Shown here: positions 11,600 to 22,195 of the stretch, one piece after another
Numbering within the stretch: position 1 is the first letter of the stretch
Layout: every line of letters starts with the position of its first letter
Source of the DNA: Gracilariopsis chorda
Taxonomy: Eukaryota; Rhodophyta; Florideophyceae; Gracilariales; Gracilariaceae
NCBI GenBank assembly: GCA_003194525.1
Contig: NBIV01000164.1
Location: forward strand, 99,745 to 163,744
Length of the DNA stretch: 64,000 nucleotides
Direction: 5' to 3'
The notes under the pieces: generated by a model
The model's input: only the letters and a program-made list of their open reading frames with translations
Told to the model about the DNA's origin: nothing
Databases searched by the model: none
Program-made: the position numbers and the translations under genes

Positions 11600-12131
11600 C
11601 GCAACACTACTCCCAGTCTACAGTGATTTGGACTTTGCAAATAAAACAAACGGGAAATCCATAACCGGTGGTCTACGTCTATTCTCCAACACTCCAATAT
11701 CTTGGGAATACACGAAGCAGAAATTGGTTGCTCAATCCACAACGGAAGCAGAATACATCGCAGCGACTAATGCTACTTGGCACACGCCTTCGCTCAGAAA
11801 CTTGTCCAGCTCAGCGAAGCAACTCTGCACTTCGCCAATTCTTCACCACATAGACAACCAGTCGGCAATACTCATAGCTGCAAATCAGTCAACTACGAAA
11901 CGAAGGAAATATATCGCCATACGGCACCAATATCTTCAGCACCATATCTTCGAAAGACATATTACGCTCAAACGAGTATCTACCACCGAGATGCTGGCAA
12001 ATACCTTCAACAAGCCCCTGCATTGTGATCTCTACACAACACTGCGTCAACTCCTCAATATCACCCCTCTCCCGTTTCAAAATGCAAACCAGCCACCAGG
12101 GACTGTCAATCAGCACAAAAACTCTTGCTGA
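11600..12131 (+). pseudogene. Copia RNase H remnant
   Basis: FSNTPISWEYTKQKLVAQST, TEAEYIAATNATWH and HIDNQSAILIAANQSTTKRR, then TTEMLANTFNKPLH, match the Copia RNase H series (ISW..KQK..A.STTEAEY, DNQSA, K-H-I, LAD..TK). The longest open segment is 11628-12131. The final stop lies just before the putative 3' LTR. Confidence 0.75.
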
Positions 12132-12149
12132 TTTACATTTTCAGCAAAG

Positions 12150-12238
12150 CCAATCAGCATTATAGTAGAACTAGACATATAACCCTGAGCTCTGCGAGCT
12201 CAAGAAGTATTAAGGACGACTAGAGTCTTCCACTCACA
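12150..12238 (+). repeat. Probable Copia 3' LTR, short
   Basis: AGCATTATAGTAGAACTAGACATATAA through TCTTCCACTCACA resembles the minus-strand sequence at 40626-40538 (AGCATTACAGTGGAGATTAGATATATAA through CTTTGACTCACA). There the block directly precedes a primer-binding site, so it is an LTR. The exact 5' boundary is uncertain; it could start as early as 12126. Confidence 0.45.
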
Positions 12239-12752
12239 AATTCTGAATGCAGATTCAGGCTCTCCGCAAATCACTGTTTATGACGCTGGTTTCACAGTTG
12301 GCAAAGATTGACACGCAACGAACGCAGATCATTCTCAAAAAGTTGAGCAATTCGTTCATTTGATTCTTTTTGACTGCCACGGCGCATCAGGCGGGCGAGA
12401 ACGACGGTGACGCCACTTTTGCGCTCTAGTCCGACAATGAAGTCACTGGCATCTGAATCTTGTGGCCTCACTACTGGCCTCTTCTCAGATTAGCGAGACT
12501 TTGCTGTGATGCAACCATGATGAAAATGATCAGTATTCGGAGAACCGAGAACACGATTGGGAATGAAGTCAGGTATCCAAGAGGCTGAAGAGAGTTCTGT
12601 ATGGGTATAAATGCATTGGCGTCTATGGCCATCCGAGTAGCTTCACTACACGTTATCGTGGATATTTGCATCAAACAGAGCCAAAAGATTTGAAAAAGGG
12701 GAGCCTTGAAAACAAAAGAAGCTATGAGAAGGGTTCTCTAATTTACTGTGGT
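12239..12752. other. No certain gene; possible AS-ORF tail
   Basis: A minus-strand reading SNERIAQLFENDLRSL (about 12360-12310) is weakly similar to the AS-ORF C-terminus NENEIIARFLRG, but it is in another frame. Nothing else is recognisable. Confidence 0.3.
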
Positions 12753-14061
12753 CTAAGCAACTACTACCACTGGCATCGCTTGGCGATTCTGTAGCAGATG
12801 AGCTGCTTTTTCGGAGGTAGTTTTCTGGCGTGTCCAAGGATCATACCAGATGAAATCACCGGCATTTGCGGTCCGTCCCGGCGAATAATCACGTTGACGA
12901 CGAGTTGTGTAGCGCTGATGCTGTTCAGCTGGAATCTGATCCCAGTTCATATGGTCCATCAAATCGAGGAGATGTCAGAAATCGTCTTGGTTGGCACGTG
13001 ATCCAAGCACGATGGAGAGATCGAGTGATATCGCGTACCGCCCAGCCGTGGGGCTCATATACCAAACCCGAAATACATCGGAAGCGTCTCAGAAGATATA
13101 GACCGCCATCTTGGCAATGAACTCCGTGAATGCCACGACCCAAAGTACGCAGTAAAGACCATTCACCAGGTGTGAGCCAAGATACGTTAAAACCAGAGCT
13201 AACTCCACGGCAAATCCACGGGGAACTTTGAAGAGAGACCAGTGATCTGAAATCGGCACATAGCGCCCGATCCTCGCACGATGGCAAACCATATCAACCT
13301 CCACCATCTGGGAAGGGATCAGATAACTCACAAGCGACCTGGGTCGGCGCTCTCAGTGGGCGTTCTCCCAAAAGTGGATGTTGCGTTTGTGCAGGTAGCG
13401 GATCGTCACACGAAGCAACGGTTGAGTGAAGCATGGAGGCTCCTGGCGAGAATCGCGAAGACCGCGCAGGCGTCGTGTTGCCAGATTTCCAAGGTCGTTG
13501 CAGCACGAGTACGCCTCTCCGTTTGTCCGGGATCCCAAAAACTCGAATACATAAGCACCGTTCAAAGGAACGGTCCCAATCACGCGTCGAAGGCGGTGGT
13601 AGATGAGCTTCGTTAACCGAACTCCGGCCTCTCCGACGGTCTTGTTACCCAATCGCGCTATTGTGTTGTCAGGAAGCGCACAGTGCGCGAGCCAGTCGTC
13701 CGTATGGGTCACGAAGAGAGAAACACCGTCAGGAAGACGTCCAACTGCAATGTATTGGTTGAAATATTCATCGTCGCGTACGGGACGTGCATCGAAACCC
13801 CGAGCTTCCGGAAATACCGCGGGGTGACTAAGGGGCAAAAGAACGACTAAGTCCGAGAGATTCGGGAACTAACGTTTGCCCAGTCGTGGGGGGCGGATCA
13901 CCGCGTTGTTGGAGGCTGGTTGCTGACGGCTGCTGGATGGAAGCGGCGCCGTCCAAGAGTACGGAGCCCGACCACCGGAGGCAGAGCCCGATGGCAGACG
14001 GATGCCATACGGGGGAAGATTGTTCGGATTTATGGAGTGCGTGTCTCCTGAGCGAGTTCAA
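12753..14061 (-). pseudogene. AS-ORF family protein, divergent decayed copy
   Basis: This is a third member of the family seen antisense in chromoviruses A (36878-38665) and B (61846-63757). ELALVLTYLGSHLVNG aligns with ELPPVLTYLGSLLMQD, NAGDFIWYDPWTRQKTTSEK with LAGDFIYFDPWEFREISSEE, and NWDQIPAEQ with SWSQVPLEQ. From 13838 to 12753 one single frame aligns with copy A without any frameshift, broken only by three TGA stops (13353-13355, 13089-13091, about 12963). Identity is low but colinear, so it diverged as protein before it died. No LTR or pol of a host element was found next to it. The function of the family is unknown. Confidence 0.6.
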
Positions 14062-15555
14062 TGGGAGTCATATAGTTGGTCTCGAGAGCCAGGAAATGAA
14101 GGATATTTAGACACTACGACGCGCTTGGGTGCACAGAGGCCACAAAGTCGTCGAAGCTTAACGGAAGAGATGTCTAGTATCAGGGCGACCCCACTCAGGC
14201 CTCCGCAACGTATACCGCCCACGTTGCGTTGTCATTTGGAGTTTCAGCAACCCCACTGTATCTCCGTAACATCAAAAACGGCCACAAAATTTTTGCGGCG
14301 ACGCTATCGAAACAATTTTTGGGGAGGTCTCCGTATCCACCACAAACGTCGTCGCCCTCTGCCCAGCGTGTCTATCGTGCGACGCATAACGCTCATCGCG
14401 GAGCTGACCCCGCGCTTCACATTGCGCTCCTTCCACCGCGCTCAAAGCGCCCAAACCGTCGCGCATTCCGGGCACTTCCCACCGACCTCCTCGCGCGCTT
14501 TAAACCACTCTTGCTTCGGGCGCGCCCTTTGCCGCGCGGTGGGCACGGTGGCGGCGCAGCTACGGCAACGCTTGCCGCACGCCCACCACCGCGTTCTTTG
14601 TGACCACGCCCACGACCGTGTTCTCCGTCAGCACGCCGCTGCTTTTACCACCAAACTGACGCCATAGCCGACCACACACATGTAACCACGCAAAAAACAA
14701 GCACCAAATAACATATTTGCCGCTCTCGCGCTCTTTCGTCATCATGCATTTTGCTCGAGGCGGGACTACCCCAAAACCTCCTCCGACTCACCGTCGCGTG
14801 CATGAAAATTTTTCACACTCACTTCCACCTATTCTGCTGCATTTGTTGCGTTCCAGCAATTGCAGCTGGCTTCTTGCCGACCGCAGACTTTCTATGTGCA
14901 AAAGCGTCGTCGACGACAAACTTGGCACAATGGTTAGGCTTCTACAGCAATAGTTGTCGAAACTACCCAATCTCATTCACCTTTAGCTCATCTTGCAAGC
15001 TATCATCGCAACTCCTGCTTTGTTTCTTCCGTATACTCACGACTTTACCACCGCCTTCACCCTGTCGTTCATAATTCTCTTCAATATCCAGCCTTGCGAC
15101 GCCTTCGCCAGCACCCTGGCGACCTAGCCAAAATGAGGCGAACGCCATAAGGTGGGAACACAGAATCGCGCAATGGCCGGATACCGACAACCTCACACTA
15201 ACAATACTCTCAACGGTCATTTTTGTATCTTTGCTTCAACGGCAAGAACTCTGACAGAAATAACCGTTCAAATTTCCTGCGATCTATTCGTTTTGTTTAA
15301 ATGTGGAGTAACCTAAAGTTGTCTTCGGTGCCGCACTGTTTCTCTTCGGCCGCCCTTGAACTCTCTCGCACACTATCGAATGAGTTTGTGCCTTTCACTG
15401 TCTGCGATACTAATTTCTATGCTGCTGAGAGTAGCAATCTTGGTTAAGAAGAGAGAGTGTCGGCTTCGAAATTGTGTTTCACGGAAAAGCTGCTGTTGGA
15501 CTGTGTCATTCTTCGGATCGAGGTTGGGTCTGTGTCCTCTTTCGTGATTGTCGTG
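14062..15555. other. No supported gene; left part of Harbinger element
   Basis: 14390-14640 is GC-rich with long ORFs on both strands and no recognisable motif. The left terminal inverted repeat of the Harbinger element should lie in or near 14.1-15.5 kb, but I could not pair it by eye with a sequence at 18.0-18.4 kb. Confidence 0.4.
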
Positions 15556-16620
15556 ATGAACCCAACAGAAAACACACCGAGTGTAAATGATGAAATCGCA
15601 CAGGAACGCGAGCTAAGACGAAAGGAGAAGGTCGGTAAGAGTTTAGTGTGGAATGAGAAGGAAAATTCCGCATTGTCTCATGCAGCGCAGAAGGCTTTGC
15701 TAGATCCTACTACCGGATCGAGCATGAACAACGCAGAAAAAGCAAGACGAATCAGAGCCGCGTTCATCAAGGATCCATTACGTCCGAAAGAAGCCTGCAC
15801 TACCGACGATAAGGGCGACCTGGATCATCGCAGATGGGATGGACGATCTGCGCGAGCAGTGCTGGGACAATGGGAGATAATAAGGAGGGAGTGCACGAAG
15901 TATCATGCTTGCGTAAAGCGAATTGGGCGTGCGCAACTTACAGGAAACCCCAGCGAAGAGGATCAACTACGTTGCGCGTCGCTTCTCTACAGTGACGGAA
16001 GCAGAGCTATGTCGCACTTGTATGATTGCATCCGTAACAAGGACTACCACGTTAAGAAACCGTTTAGGTTCATGAGTGCGTACAAGGTTCTCTCAGGTTC
16101 AGAAACTATGCTGGAGGCTTTTGTGGTGACGGAAGAGGGAGCATCCATAGTATTACGACCGGAAGGGGTCAAGACGGCTAAGAAGCGCAAAGCAGAAGAG
16201 ATTGCCAAAGCATTGAATAGTAAAGAAGAAGATGTAGGTCAAAGTGTGAAGCGAATTCAGCAGATGATTGAAGAGAATATAAAGTCGAGGAAGGCGACCA
16301 CGCAGCTCAAGCTACAGTACGAAAGAGAAAGAATGGAGTGGGACATGGCGAAGACATTACTTGGACCTGGTTCAGATGCAACCTCAGAAGAACGTAGAAC
16401 TATTTCCGGCTTACTAAAGCGCCGCTTAATGAACCGGCTTCTGGCACCAGGAGAGAAGAACATTGTCCCACAACAACGGAGGGGGGAAGTAGACGACGAA
16501 GCTCGGGCTGATGCAAACTGTGCTAGTACATTACTTCAAATATCGGCAGTATCTGTTAACATTGAGCATGGCTGTGGTGCACAGAATGAAGATAGTGACA
16601 TCGGTCATGGTGCGGGATGA
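15556..16620 (+). CDS. Harbinger Myb/SANT-like accessory protein
   Basis: The frame is open from 15457, but I prefer ATG 15556 (MNPTENTPSVNDE, 354 aa). The extra N-terminus is hydrophobic and unlike the rest, and the protein turns hydrophilic from this Met. LVWNEKENSALSHAA resembles a Myb/SANT first helix. RWDGRSARAVLGQWEIIRRE, YHACVKRIG, EEDQLRCASLLYSD and KPFRFMSAYKVL follow the pattern of NAM-like and Myb/SANT-like proteins of Harbinger elements. A basic, Lys/Glu-rich segment (about residues 200-265) with KKRKAEE may serve in nuclear entry and coiled-coil contact. The ORF is undamaged. It converges with the transposase gene. Confidence 0.7.
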   Translation: MNPTENTPSVNDEIAQERELRRKEKVGKSLVWNEKENSALSHAAQKALLDPTTGSSMNNAEKARRIRAAFIKDPLRPKEACTTDDKGDLDHRRWDGRSARAVLGQWEIIRRECTKYHACVKRIGRAQLTGNPSEEDQLRCASLLYSDGSRAMSHLYDCIRNKDYHVKKPFRFMSAYKVLSGSETMLEAFVVTEEGASIVLRPEGVKTAKKRKAEEIAKALNSKEEDVGQSVKRIQQMIEENIKSRKATTQLKLQYERERMEWDMAKTLLGPGSDATSEERRTISGLLKRRLMNRLLAPGEKNIVPQQRRGEVDDEARADANCASTLLQISAVSVNIEHGCGAQNEDSDIGHGAG

Positions 16621-16660
16621 AAGTCAAAGTGTCTCAATAAAAGTTTACTACGGCAAATCA

Positions 16661-17956
16661 TCAAATGTCTCCATGCGCGTTCCATATGTTCTGAATCAGC
16701 GCATTGAGGAGACGGTTATGATCTGCAACACTGTCAAGGTCATCAACTGTTTCGCGCCACAAGTCGGCTTGCCTGTAGGTGCAGTGGGAAGTTTCATAGT
16801 TCGACAATGTAGGTGGCAAGGACTGTAGTTCTGCGTCAGGAATTCGAAACTTTGCGGTCCCTTCATAACCCCTTTCTTTCACAATCATATTGTGTAAAAT
16901 GGCGCAGCACATTACGACGTCATTCATTTCTTGAAGGTGATGCAACCTGCAAGGGTGGGAAAGAATCTCAAATTGAGCGTCAAGAACGCCATACAAGCGC
17001 TCAACAGCCTTGCGTGCACTCGAATGTGACGCGGTGTACAACCTTGATTTCGCATTTGTGGGGTTGGGGTGTGGCTTGGCAAAAATGCGAAAGCTTGGAT
17101 AGATTCCATCCGCTAAGAAATAGAACCAATCAATCACCATTCCACCTACAACATAATTGGGCTTCACTGTTGGCCATTGTCTTGTCTTGATATCATTAAA
17201 CAGGGGGCTTTGATCAAATGTCGTCCTATCGTTGCGAGCACCAGGAACGCCATACAGAATGTGCCATATCCATAGTTTGTCGTCCGTTACAGTTTCCATA
17301 CGCACACACGGTCTCCCCTCTTTTCCAATAAACTGACCCTGCAATCCCACAGGACACCTTGCCCACTCCCAAGAAGAACAATCAACACAACCGATACATC
17401 CAGGAAATCCCAGTTTTGCATACTGCTTTTCAATATTGAGTAGTTCTGCGTGTGTTGGTCGACGGATATATTCCTCAAAGTGCTGCACTATAGCCTTGGA
17501 GAAGTGCTTTAGAATTTTTAATAATGTAGTTTCAGACAACCGAAAGTAGTCTACCAAAGTATCTGCGGTAGCTCCAGAGCTGAGTTGTCGCAAAGCTGCG
17601 CATAATTTTTGATCAGTTGAAGCGCCATTAACGTGACAGCAATCTGACAGTTCATTGAAAAAAGACTCGTTTTGAAGTAGCCGCGTTCTTATAGATTCGT
17701 ATATTGTCCTCGTGACACTGAATCTTCTTTCAAATTCTGCCGTTAAGAAAACAGAAGGAGCTAATGAAACACGACAAAATTAGTCTTGATCAAGACGACG
17801 TTTGCCGCTTTCTCGCCCAATATCTCGATTTGGCTGCTTACCAGGTTTGGATCCACCTTGTTTGGCTTTTTGTTTACGACTTGTCACTAGCTGTGTCACA
17901 AGAAGCAAAAGAGAGTCAATCACATCATCGTTTGATGAGTCCGATGAGGTAGACAT
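16661..17956 (-). pseudogene. PIF/Harbinger DDE transposase with one nonsense codon
   Basis: The gene starts at ATG 17956 (MSTSSDSSNDDVIDSLLLL). It includes KQGGSKPGKQPNRD, reaches RRLDQD at codon 58, meets TAA (17782-17780), and continues in the same frame with FERRFSVTRTIYESI and ALRQLSSGATADTLVDYFRL. The DDE domain has CIGCVDCSSWEWARCPVGLQ (first D), GARNDRTTFDQSPLFNDI (second D) and ARKAVERLYGVLDAQFEIL (E). Full length would be 431 codons. Family members often have Y-F at the stop position, so a Tyr codon probably became TAA. An alternative is an intron using the acceptor at about 17725 (CTTAACGGCAG). Everything else appears undamaged. Confidence 0.8.
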
Positions 17957-18451
17957 AGCTGCAGTGGTGGTCGGGCGTACAAGACAGTGATCCCGATCAC
18001 GCTGTTCTTTGCGTTAGGGAGCTTTCATTGAAACTGCATGTCGTAAAGAAACGCTTCAATTTCTTGCTGTTTAGGGAACCAATCTTTGTACGCCACGTTT
18101 CAATGTTTTTTACAGGTTGGCGTGAACGAGTGGGTTCGCCCTCAGGTTCTTTTTTTTTAGCGTCGACACGGTTTCATCGCTAAGTACGGAGAAAGGTCTC
18201 ATATATGAGTGGTGTGAGTCACCGGAGTAGCCAGGATATATGAGCAGCACGCACCGTCAGACACGTGGGCCTATTTAGGCCAAGGTTTGCCACGGCGGTT
18301 GCGCCACGCTATTTCTGTATTTCTGTGTTTATCTCAGTAGCGCTTAGCCGCCGCTTTTATCTAGCCGCCGTCGGTGAGGGAACTCACAGAAAAGCAAGAT
18401 TCGGCAACTAATTGAGTTCCTAGACTGGTGAGCCCTAACCAGACATAAAGG

Positions 18452-18727
18452 CTAGCGACAGCTCTGGTGCACGCCAATTAACGCTACATACAACCAGTTA
18501 TCAGTGGAAACACTGGACCAAGGCTTTTTGATACCATGGTCGTACGTTAAACGCATCTTCTGTCTCTTGAGGGTGTTTACTGCGGATAAACGCGCTGCTA
18601 TCGAGTGGCCATCCGGTCGTAGTGGGTATATCACAAAATAACTGGTGAAAGTCTCCACGCTCATACCGCAACCATAGTCAAGGTCTTGTAAGGAGCAAGC
18701 AGTGTCAAGAAATTTCAAGCACGGCAA
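18452..18727 (-). pseudogene. Possible integrase-like fragment
   Basis: The 91-codon minus ORF reads FTSYFVIYPLRPDGHSIAAR and later SSVSTDNWLYVALIG. This recalls the retroviral integrase core (fs.y.v.ypl, followed by a D-N-G block), with the first catalytic Asp absent and the second block degenerate. No neighbouring retroelement domain supports it. I am not sure of this call. Confidence 0.25.
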
Positions 18728-19358
18728 TGCTTTTATTTCAGGAGGAATGAATTTCTTTCATTCTTTGTTTTTTCTCTGGTTCCATATCTGCGGGAGAAAA
18801 TAAGTCAGATGATCAAGAACAGCTTGCAAAGTATAATTTTTGAAATGCAAAAACATTGGCGTCTAAAAAAATGAAAAAGAAACTGGGTAGGCTTAGAACT
18901 GAAATTTTCGGCAATCCATGTGCTTTGTCTTTGTTGCCTGTTTTTCGATCCAGGTTTCTTTTTGCGCTACTGGATTTGGGAATCGGTGATGAAGCTGCTG
19001 CGACTGCTACTGTGCAGTTTCGTACAACAAGATGTTTTGTATTTGTAAGTATTGCAGTCATGGTTTTCCAGGATCAAGTGCTGAGTTCGATAACAAAAAC
19101 ACTCGATCAAAACCGTGGCGATCAAAGGAACTATTCAATTAAATCCATCATGAATGTTTGTTCCACATACGGCTCGCTGTTCGACCGTAAAAATGATTGA
19201 CTGGTGTTTTTCGTTGCATGAACGACTTTTACTCGTAGTTATGCATATAGTATCGGGGGGTAGACTTCTGCACTGTTTGCACAGCTGCAGTGAGTGTTTT
19301 ATTAAAAAAGGTGTGTATAATATGGAGCATTGGTAGCACGGCTCAAAGAATCTCTCCA
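18728..19358. other. No recognisable gene
   Basis: Short ORFs on both strands show no motif. It is the left flank of the Helitron array; the last base before the array is A, as expected for insertion at A/T. Confidence 0.5.
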
Positions 19359-19822
19359 TCTCTCCATTATAATGATTTGTTCCTCTATGAGGGGGGTGTT
19401 CTTGATTGAATGGAGGCGTTGCGCCACAAAATCCTCTTGCACGCCCCCGTTTGCCCATCCAAATCGCCCATTTGGCGCAACGCCTCCCTACCATTGAAAA
19501 AATACAGCAGCAGCAGCAGCAGCAAAGCTTCCTGCTTACTGGCTGGCACTCCCATAATGACTGCAGTGCCAGCCAGTTACACAAAGCAACGTGTCACGCT
19601 TTCTCATCATTGGCTGGCACTGCAGTCAATTTAGGCACCTAAAAACAAACCCCTACGGCTCCACATACTCTCGGCGCCGCGGCGCCCCGTGGTTCTACGG
19701 GCGCTATTGCGAGCGCAAGCGAGCAAAGTGCTCGGAGAGCCTCCGAACGCTACGAAATACACAAAGCTACAAAACCAACGCGGCGCGCAGCGCCGCCCAC
19801 GGCCGAAGGCCGTTTCCACTTG
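19359..19822 (+). mobile_element. Non-autonomous Helitron unit A (464 bp)
   Basis: It starts TCTCTCCATTATAATG after a host A and ends with ACGGCCGAAGGCCGT TTCCACTTG. A (CAG)n tract lies near 19505. GGAGGCGTTGCGCCA pairs with TTGGCGCAACGCCTCC, and TGACTGCAGTGCCAGCCA pairs with TGGCTGGCACTGCAGTCA. It is followed with no gap by unit B. It has no coding capacity. Confidence 0.8.
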
Positions 19823-21763
19823 TCTCAACACCCCACTCTTAATGATTTACACATGTATGAGGGGGGTGTTGTTGACTGACGGGAGCCGTTGCGCCACAAA
19901 TTCGCGCTGCACGCCCCCGTTTGCGCATGCAAATCGCCCATTTGGCGCAACGCCTCCCCACCATTAAAAAAAGTCAGCAGCAGCAGCAGCAGCAAAGCGT
20001 TCAGTTAATTTGCTGCTGCTGCTGCAAGTTGACTGTGCAATGGCTGCTGAATGGCTTGCAATACAATCAAATTGTTGTGCCAGCCACTCAGCAGCAAAAC
20101 CCCGCCTGTTCATTCCGACACGTGGCAAATTGCACTGCGCCATTGCAGCGCATTCCGACACGTGGCAAATTGCACTGCGCCAGTGCAGCGTATACTGAAG
20201 TTTCATTGCAGACTTGCCTGCAACAGATGTATATACTGCACTGGCGCAGTGCCAAATGCATCTCGCTTGCTGACCCTAACCACTATTTTGCATCCCATTC
20301 AGGCTTGGCCAATAGCGCAGTGTCGTAACCTTTTGCTACTTTGGGCACTGTTTGCTCGCCTGGGACCTAGGCAAGGCCGAGCTCGTGTGCAGGTCGCCAC
20401 AAGAGTAACCCACTAAGTACCACGGATCTGGGAAAAGTCAGGTGCTCCTCTGTGGTATACTGGTCGTTTGACGGCGATCAGGAAGTCTGAGGGTTTACCG
20501 GACCTAATACCAGCTTGCTGTGCAGGGTCCGGGGCGGCCGCCGTGTCGTACCTCTTGGGGCCGGAAAGCACACTTCGGTGTGTGAGTAAAGGCAGACCAA
20601 TCCTTACAACCAGACTGCTTCCAGTGGTGCCGCAGGTGTACATGGAGGCCGAGCCAAGTGGTAATGTGAGACAAGTGTACACAAACATTCTCAACGAATT
20701 GCCGTGGAAGAGTGATCTGTGGACATTGTGCTCGGTTCAAGTGCTGTACCTCACGGAACAAGTACGCCAAGCGGATGATCCGGCATTTGCGTCGCTGTTA
20801 CGTTCCATTGCACGAACACAATATCCAACAACGCTCCAATACCACTCAGATCTACCGGTGGCATGCAAACTGCCTACCAATTCCTGTGGAAGTGGCTCAC
20901 AACACGACGCAAGGAGGATGTGAATCTCAGCAAAATGCTCATTGCCTCCACAAATCAGTTGGTCGATGAACACAATGCGGCAGCGCTGGATCTGTTTCCT
21001 GGTGAACGCTTCACTCTTCCGCCAGCTACGACAGTACAACCTGACGGTGTACCGCACTCAGAGCCCGACGTCACCAATACCTTTGTTCCCGAGTTTGCGT
21101 ATCAGTATGCACCTACTGGTGTACCTCCTCATAACTTGGATTTGAAGATTGGTGTGCCATTTATGGTCATTCGGAACGTGTTGCATCCGGCTGTGGTAAC
21201 GGAAAGCTGTTCGTAGTCGTGCGTGTCGATCAATTTACGATGCAGGTGGCTCGATTCGACGAGAACATACAGGTGCTCGAACGACAGCTCCTGCATCGTA
21301 TCGACTTCGAGTTTTCTTTCGCAGATATTCGCATGATTCAAAGGCAGTTTCCCATTCGTCTCGCGTTTGCCGCTACCGTTCACAAAGGACAGGGAAAGAC
21401 GTTGGATGGCTTGGTTGTGGATGTGCGATCCAACTTCTTCTGCGCTGGTCAGTTGTATGTCGCATTGTCGCGCGTTCGAAGGAAAGAGCATGTGCTGCTC
21501 CTGCATGATCCGCAGCTTACACCCTCGAATGCACACACAATTCATCCCATGCCTGTTCCCATCGCCAACCCAGTGCTGCCTGAAGCCATTCAGTTCTGCA
21601 TCCCTCCACAACCGTAATCATATCTCTTGCATTCTTTTTTCATTGAATTAAACTACTTGCTTTCTGCTTTTGCTTTCTCCACCCTCTTTTTTCCTCACCG
21701 CTGTTTATCACTTCTCCACCGCGGCGCGCAGCCCCGCCTGCGGCCGAAGGCCGCTTCCTCTTG
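19823..21763 (+). mobile_element. Internally deleted Helitron, unit B (1.94 kb)
   Basis: It begins TCTCAACACCCC directly after the CTTG of unit A and ends with the hairpin GCGGCCGAAGGCCGC followed by TTCCTCTTG at 21763. Its leader (to about 20613) is the inverted match of 3250-3990. Where the minus copy continues into Rep, this copy jumps to the C-terminal part of the helicase. It is thus a deletion derivative that keeps both ends. Confidence 0.75.
20613..21617 (+). pseudogene. Helitron PIF1-like helicase, C-terminal part
   Basis: The reading passes through three frames. The first has NILNELPWKSDLWTL and VRQADDPAFASLLRSIARTQ. The second (from about 20863) has SKMLIASTNQLVDEHNAAAL and GVPFMVIRNVLHP. 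The third (from about 21190) has GNGKLFVVVRVDQF, RQFPIRLAFAATVHKGQGKT and GQLYVALSRVRRKEHV. These match the helicase motifs N..V...N, G.PVMLLRN, GLCNGTR, the SQGQTLD-type box and QLYVALSR of Helitron and PIF1 enzymes. Walker A and B are missing, so the protein would not be active. It ends at 21617, about 150 bp before the 3' terminus. Confidence 0.8.
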
Positions 21764-22195
21764 TCTCTCCATTATAATGATTTGTTCCTCTATGAGGGGG
21801 GGTTCTTGATTGAATGGAGGCATTGCGCCATAAAATCATCTTCCACGCCCCCGTTTGCGCATGCAAAACTGCCATTTGGCGCAACGCCTCCCTACCATTT
21901 AAAAAATTCAGCAGCAGCAGCAGCAGCAAAGCTTCTTGCTTACTGGCTGGCACTCCCATAATGACTGCAGTGCCACCCAGTTACACAAAGCAACGTGTCG
22001 CGCTTCCTCATCATTGGCTGTAACTGCAGTCAATTTAGCCACCTAGGCGCCGCGGCGCCCCGTGGTTCTACGAGCGCTTTTGCGAGCGCAAGCGAGCAAA
22101 GTGCTCGAAGAGCCTCCGAACGCTACAAAATACACAAAGCTACAAAAACAACGCGGCGCGCAGCGCCGCCCACGGCTGAAGGCCGTTTCCACTTG
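21764..22195 (+). mobile_element. Non-autonomous Helitron unit C (432 bp)
   Basis: It starts TCTCTCCATTATAATG right after unit B and ends ACTTG after a one-mismatch terminal hairpin (ACGGCTGAAGGCCGT). It has the same internal inverted repeats and (CAG)n tract as unit A. It lacks part of the block between GTCAATTTAGCCACCTA and GGCGCCGCGGCGCC that units A and E have. Confidence 0.8.

Larger units (their letters stand above)
8266..12238 (+). mobile_element. Degenerate Ty1/Copia retrotransposon
   Basis: Gag, protease, integrase, RT and RNase H remnants occur in that order on the plus strand. Integrase before RT is the Copia arrangement. All domains are broken by stops or frameshifts. Gag is homologous to the minus-strand Copia gag at 39548-40272, and the 3' end (about 12150-12238) resembles that copy's 5' LTR at 40538-40626. 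No 5' LTR was found, so the left end is probably truncated. Confidence 0.8.
15556..17956. mobile_element. PIF/Harbinger DNA transposon, coding core
   Basis: Two convergent genes, a Myb/SANT-like protein (plus) and a DDE transposase (minus), end 40 bp apart (16620 and 16661). This is the two-gene organisation of autonomous PIF/Harbinger elements, where the Myb-like protein assists transposase nuclear import and binding at the element ends. The true ends lie further out and were not located. Confidence 0.8.

Noticed and set aside
12963-13355. Possible recoding of TGA in AS-ORF copy 3, since all three stops are TGA
   Set aside because: They align with Tyr/Asp, Asn/Ala and Leu in the other copies, with no constant amino acid, and a TGA in element B pol aligns with Lys; decay is simpler.
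14229-14667. Arg-rich plus-strand ORFs left of the Harbinger element
   Set aside because: Composition-driven, overlapping in two frames, and no recognisable domain.
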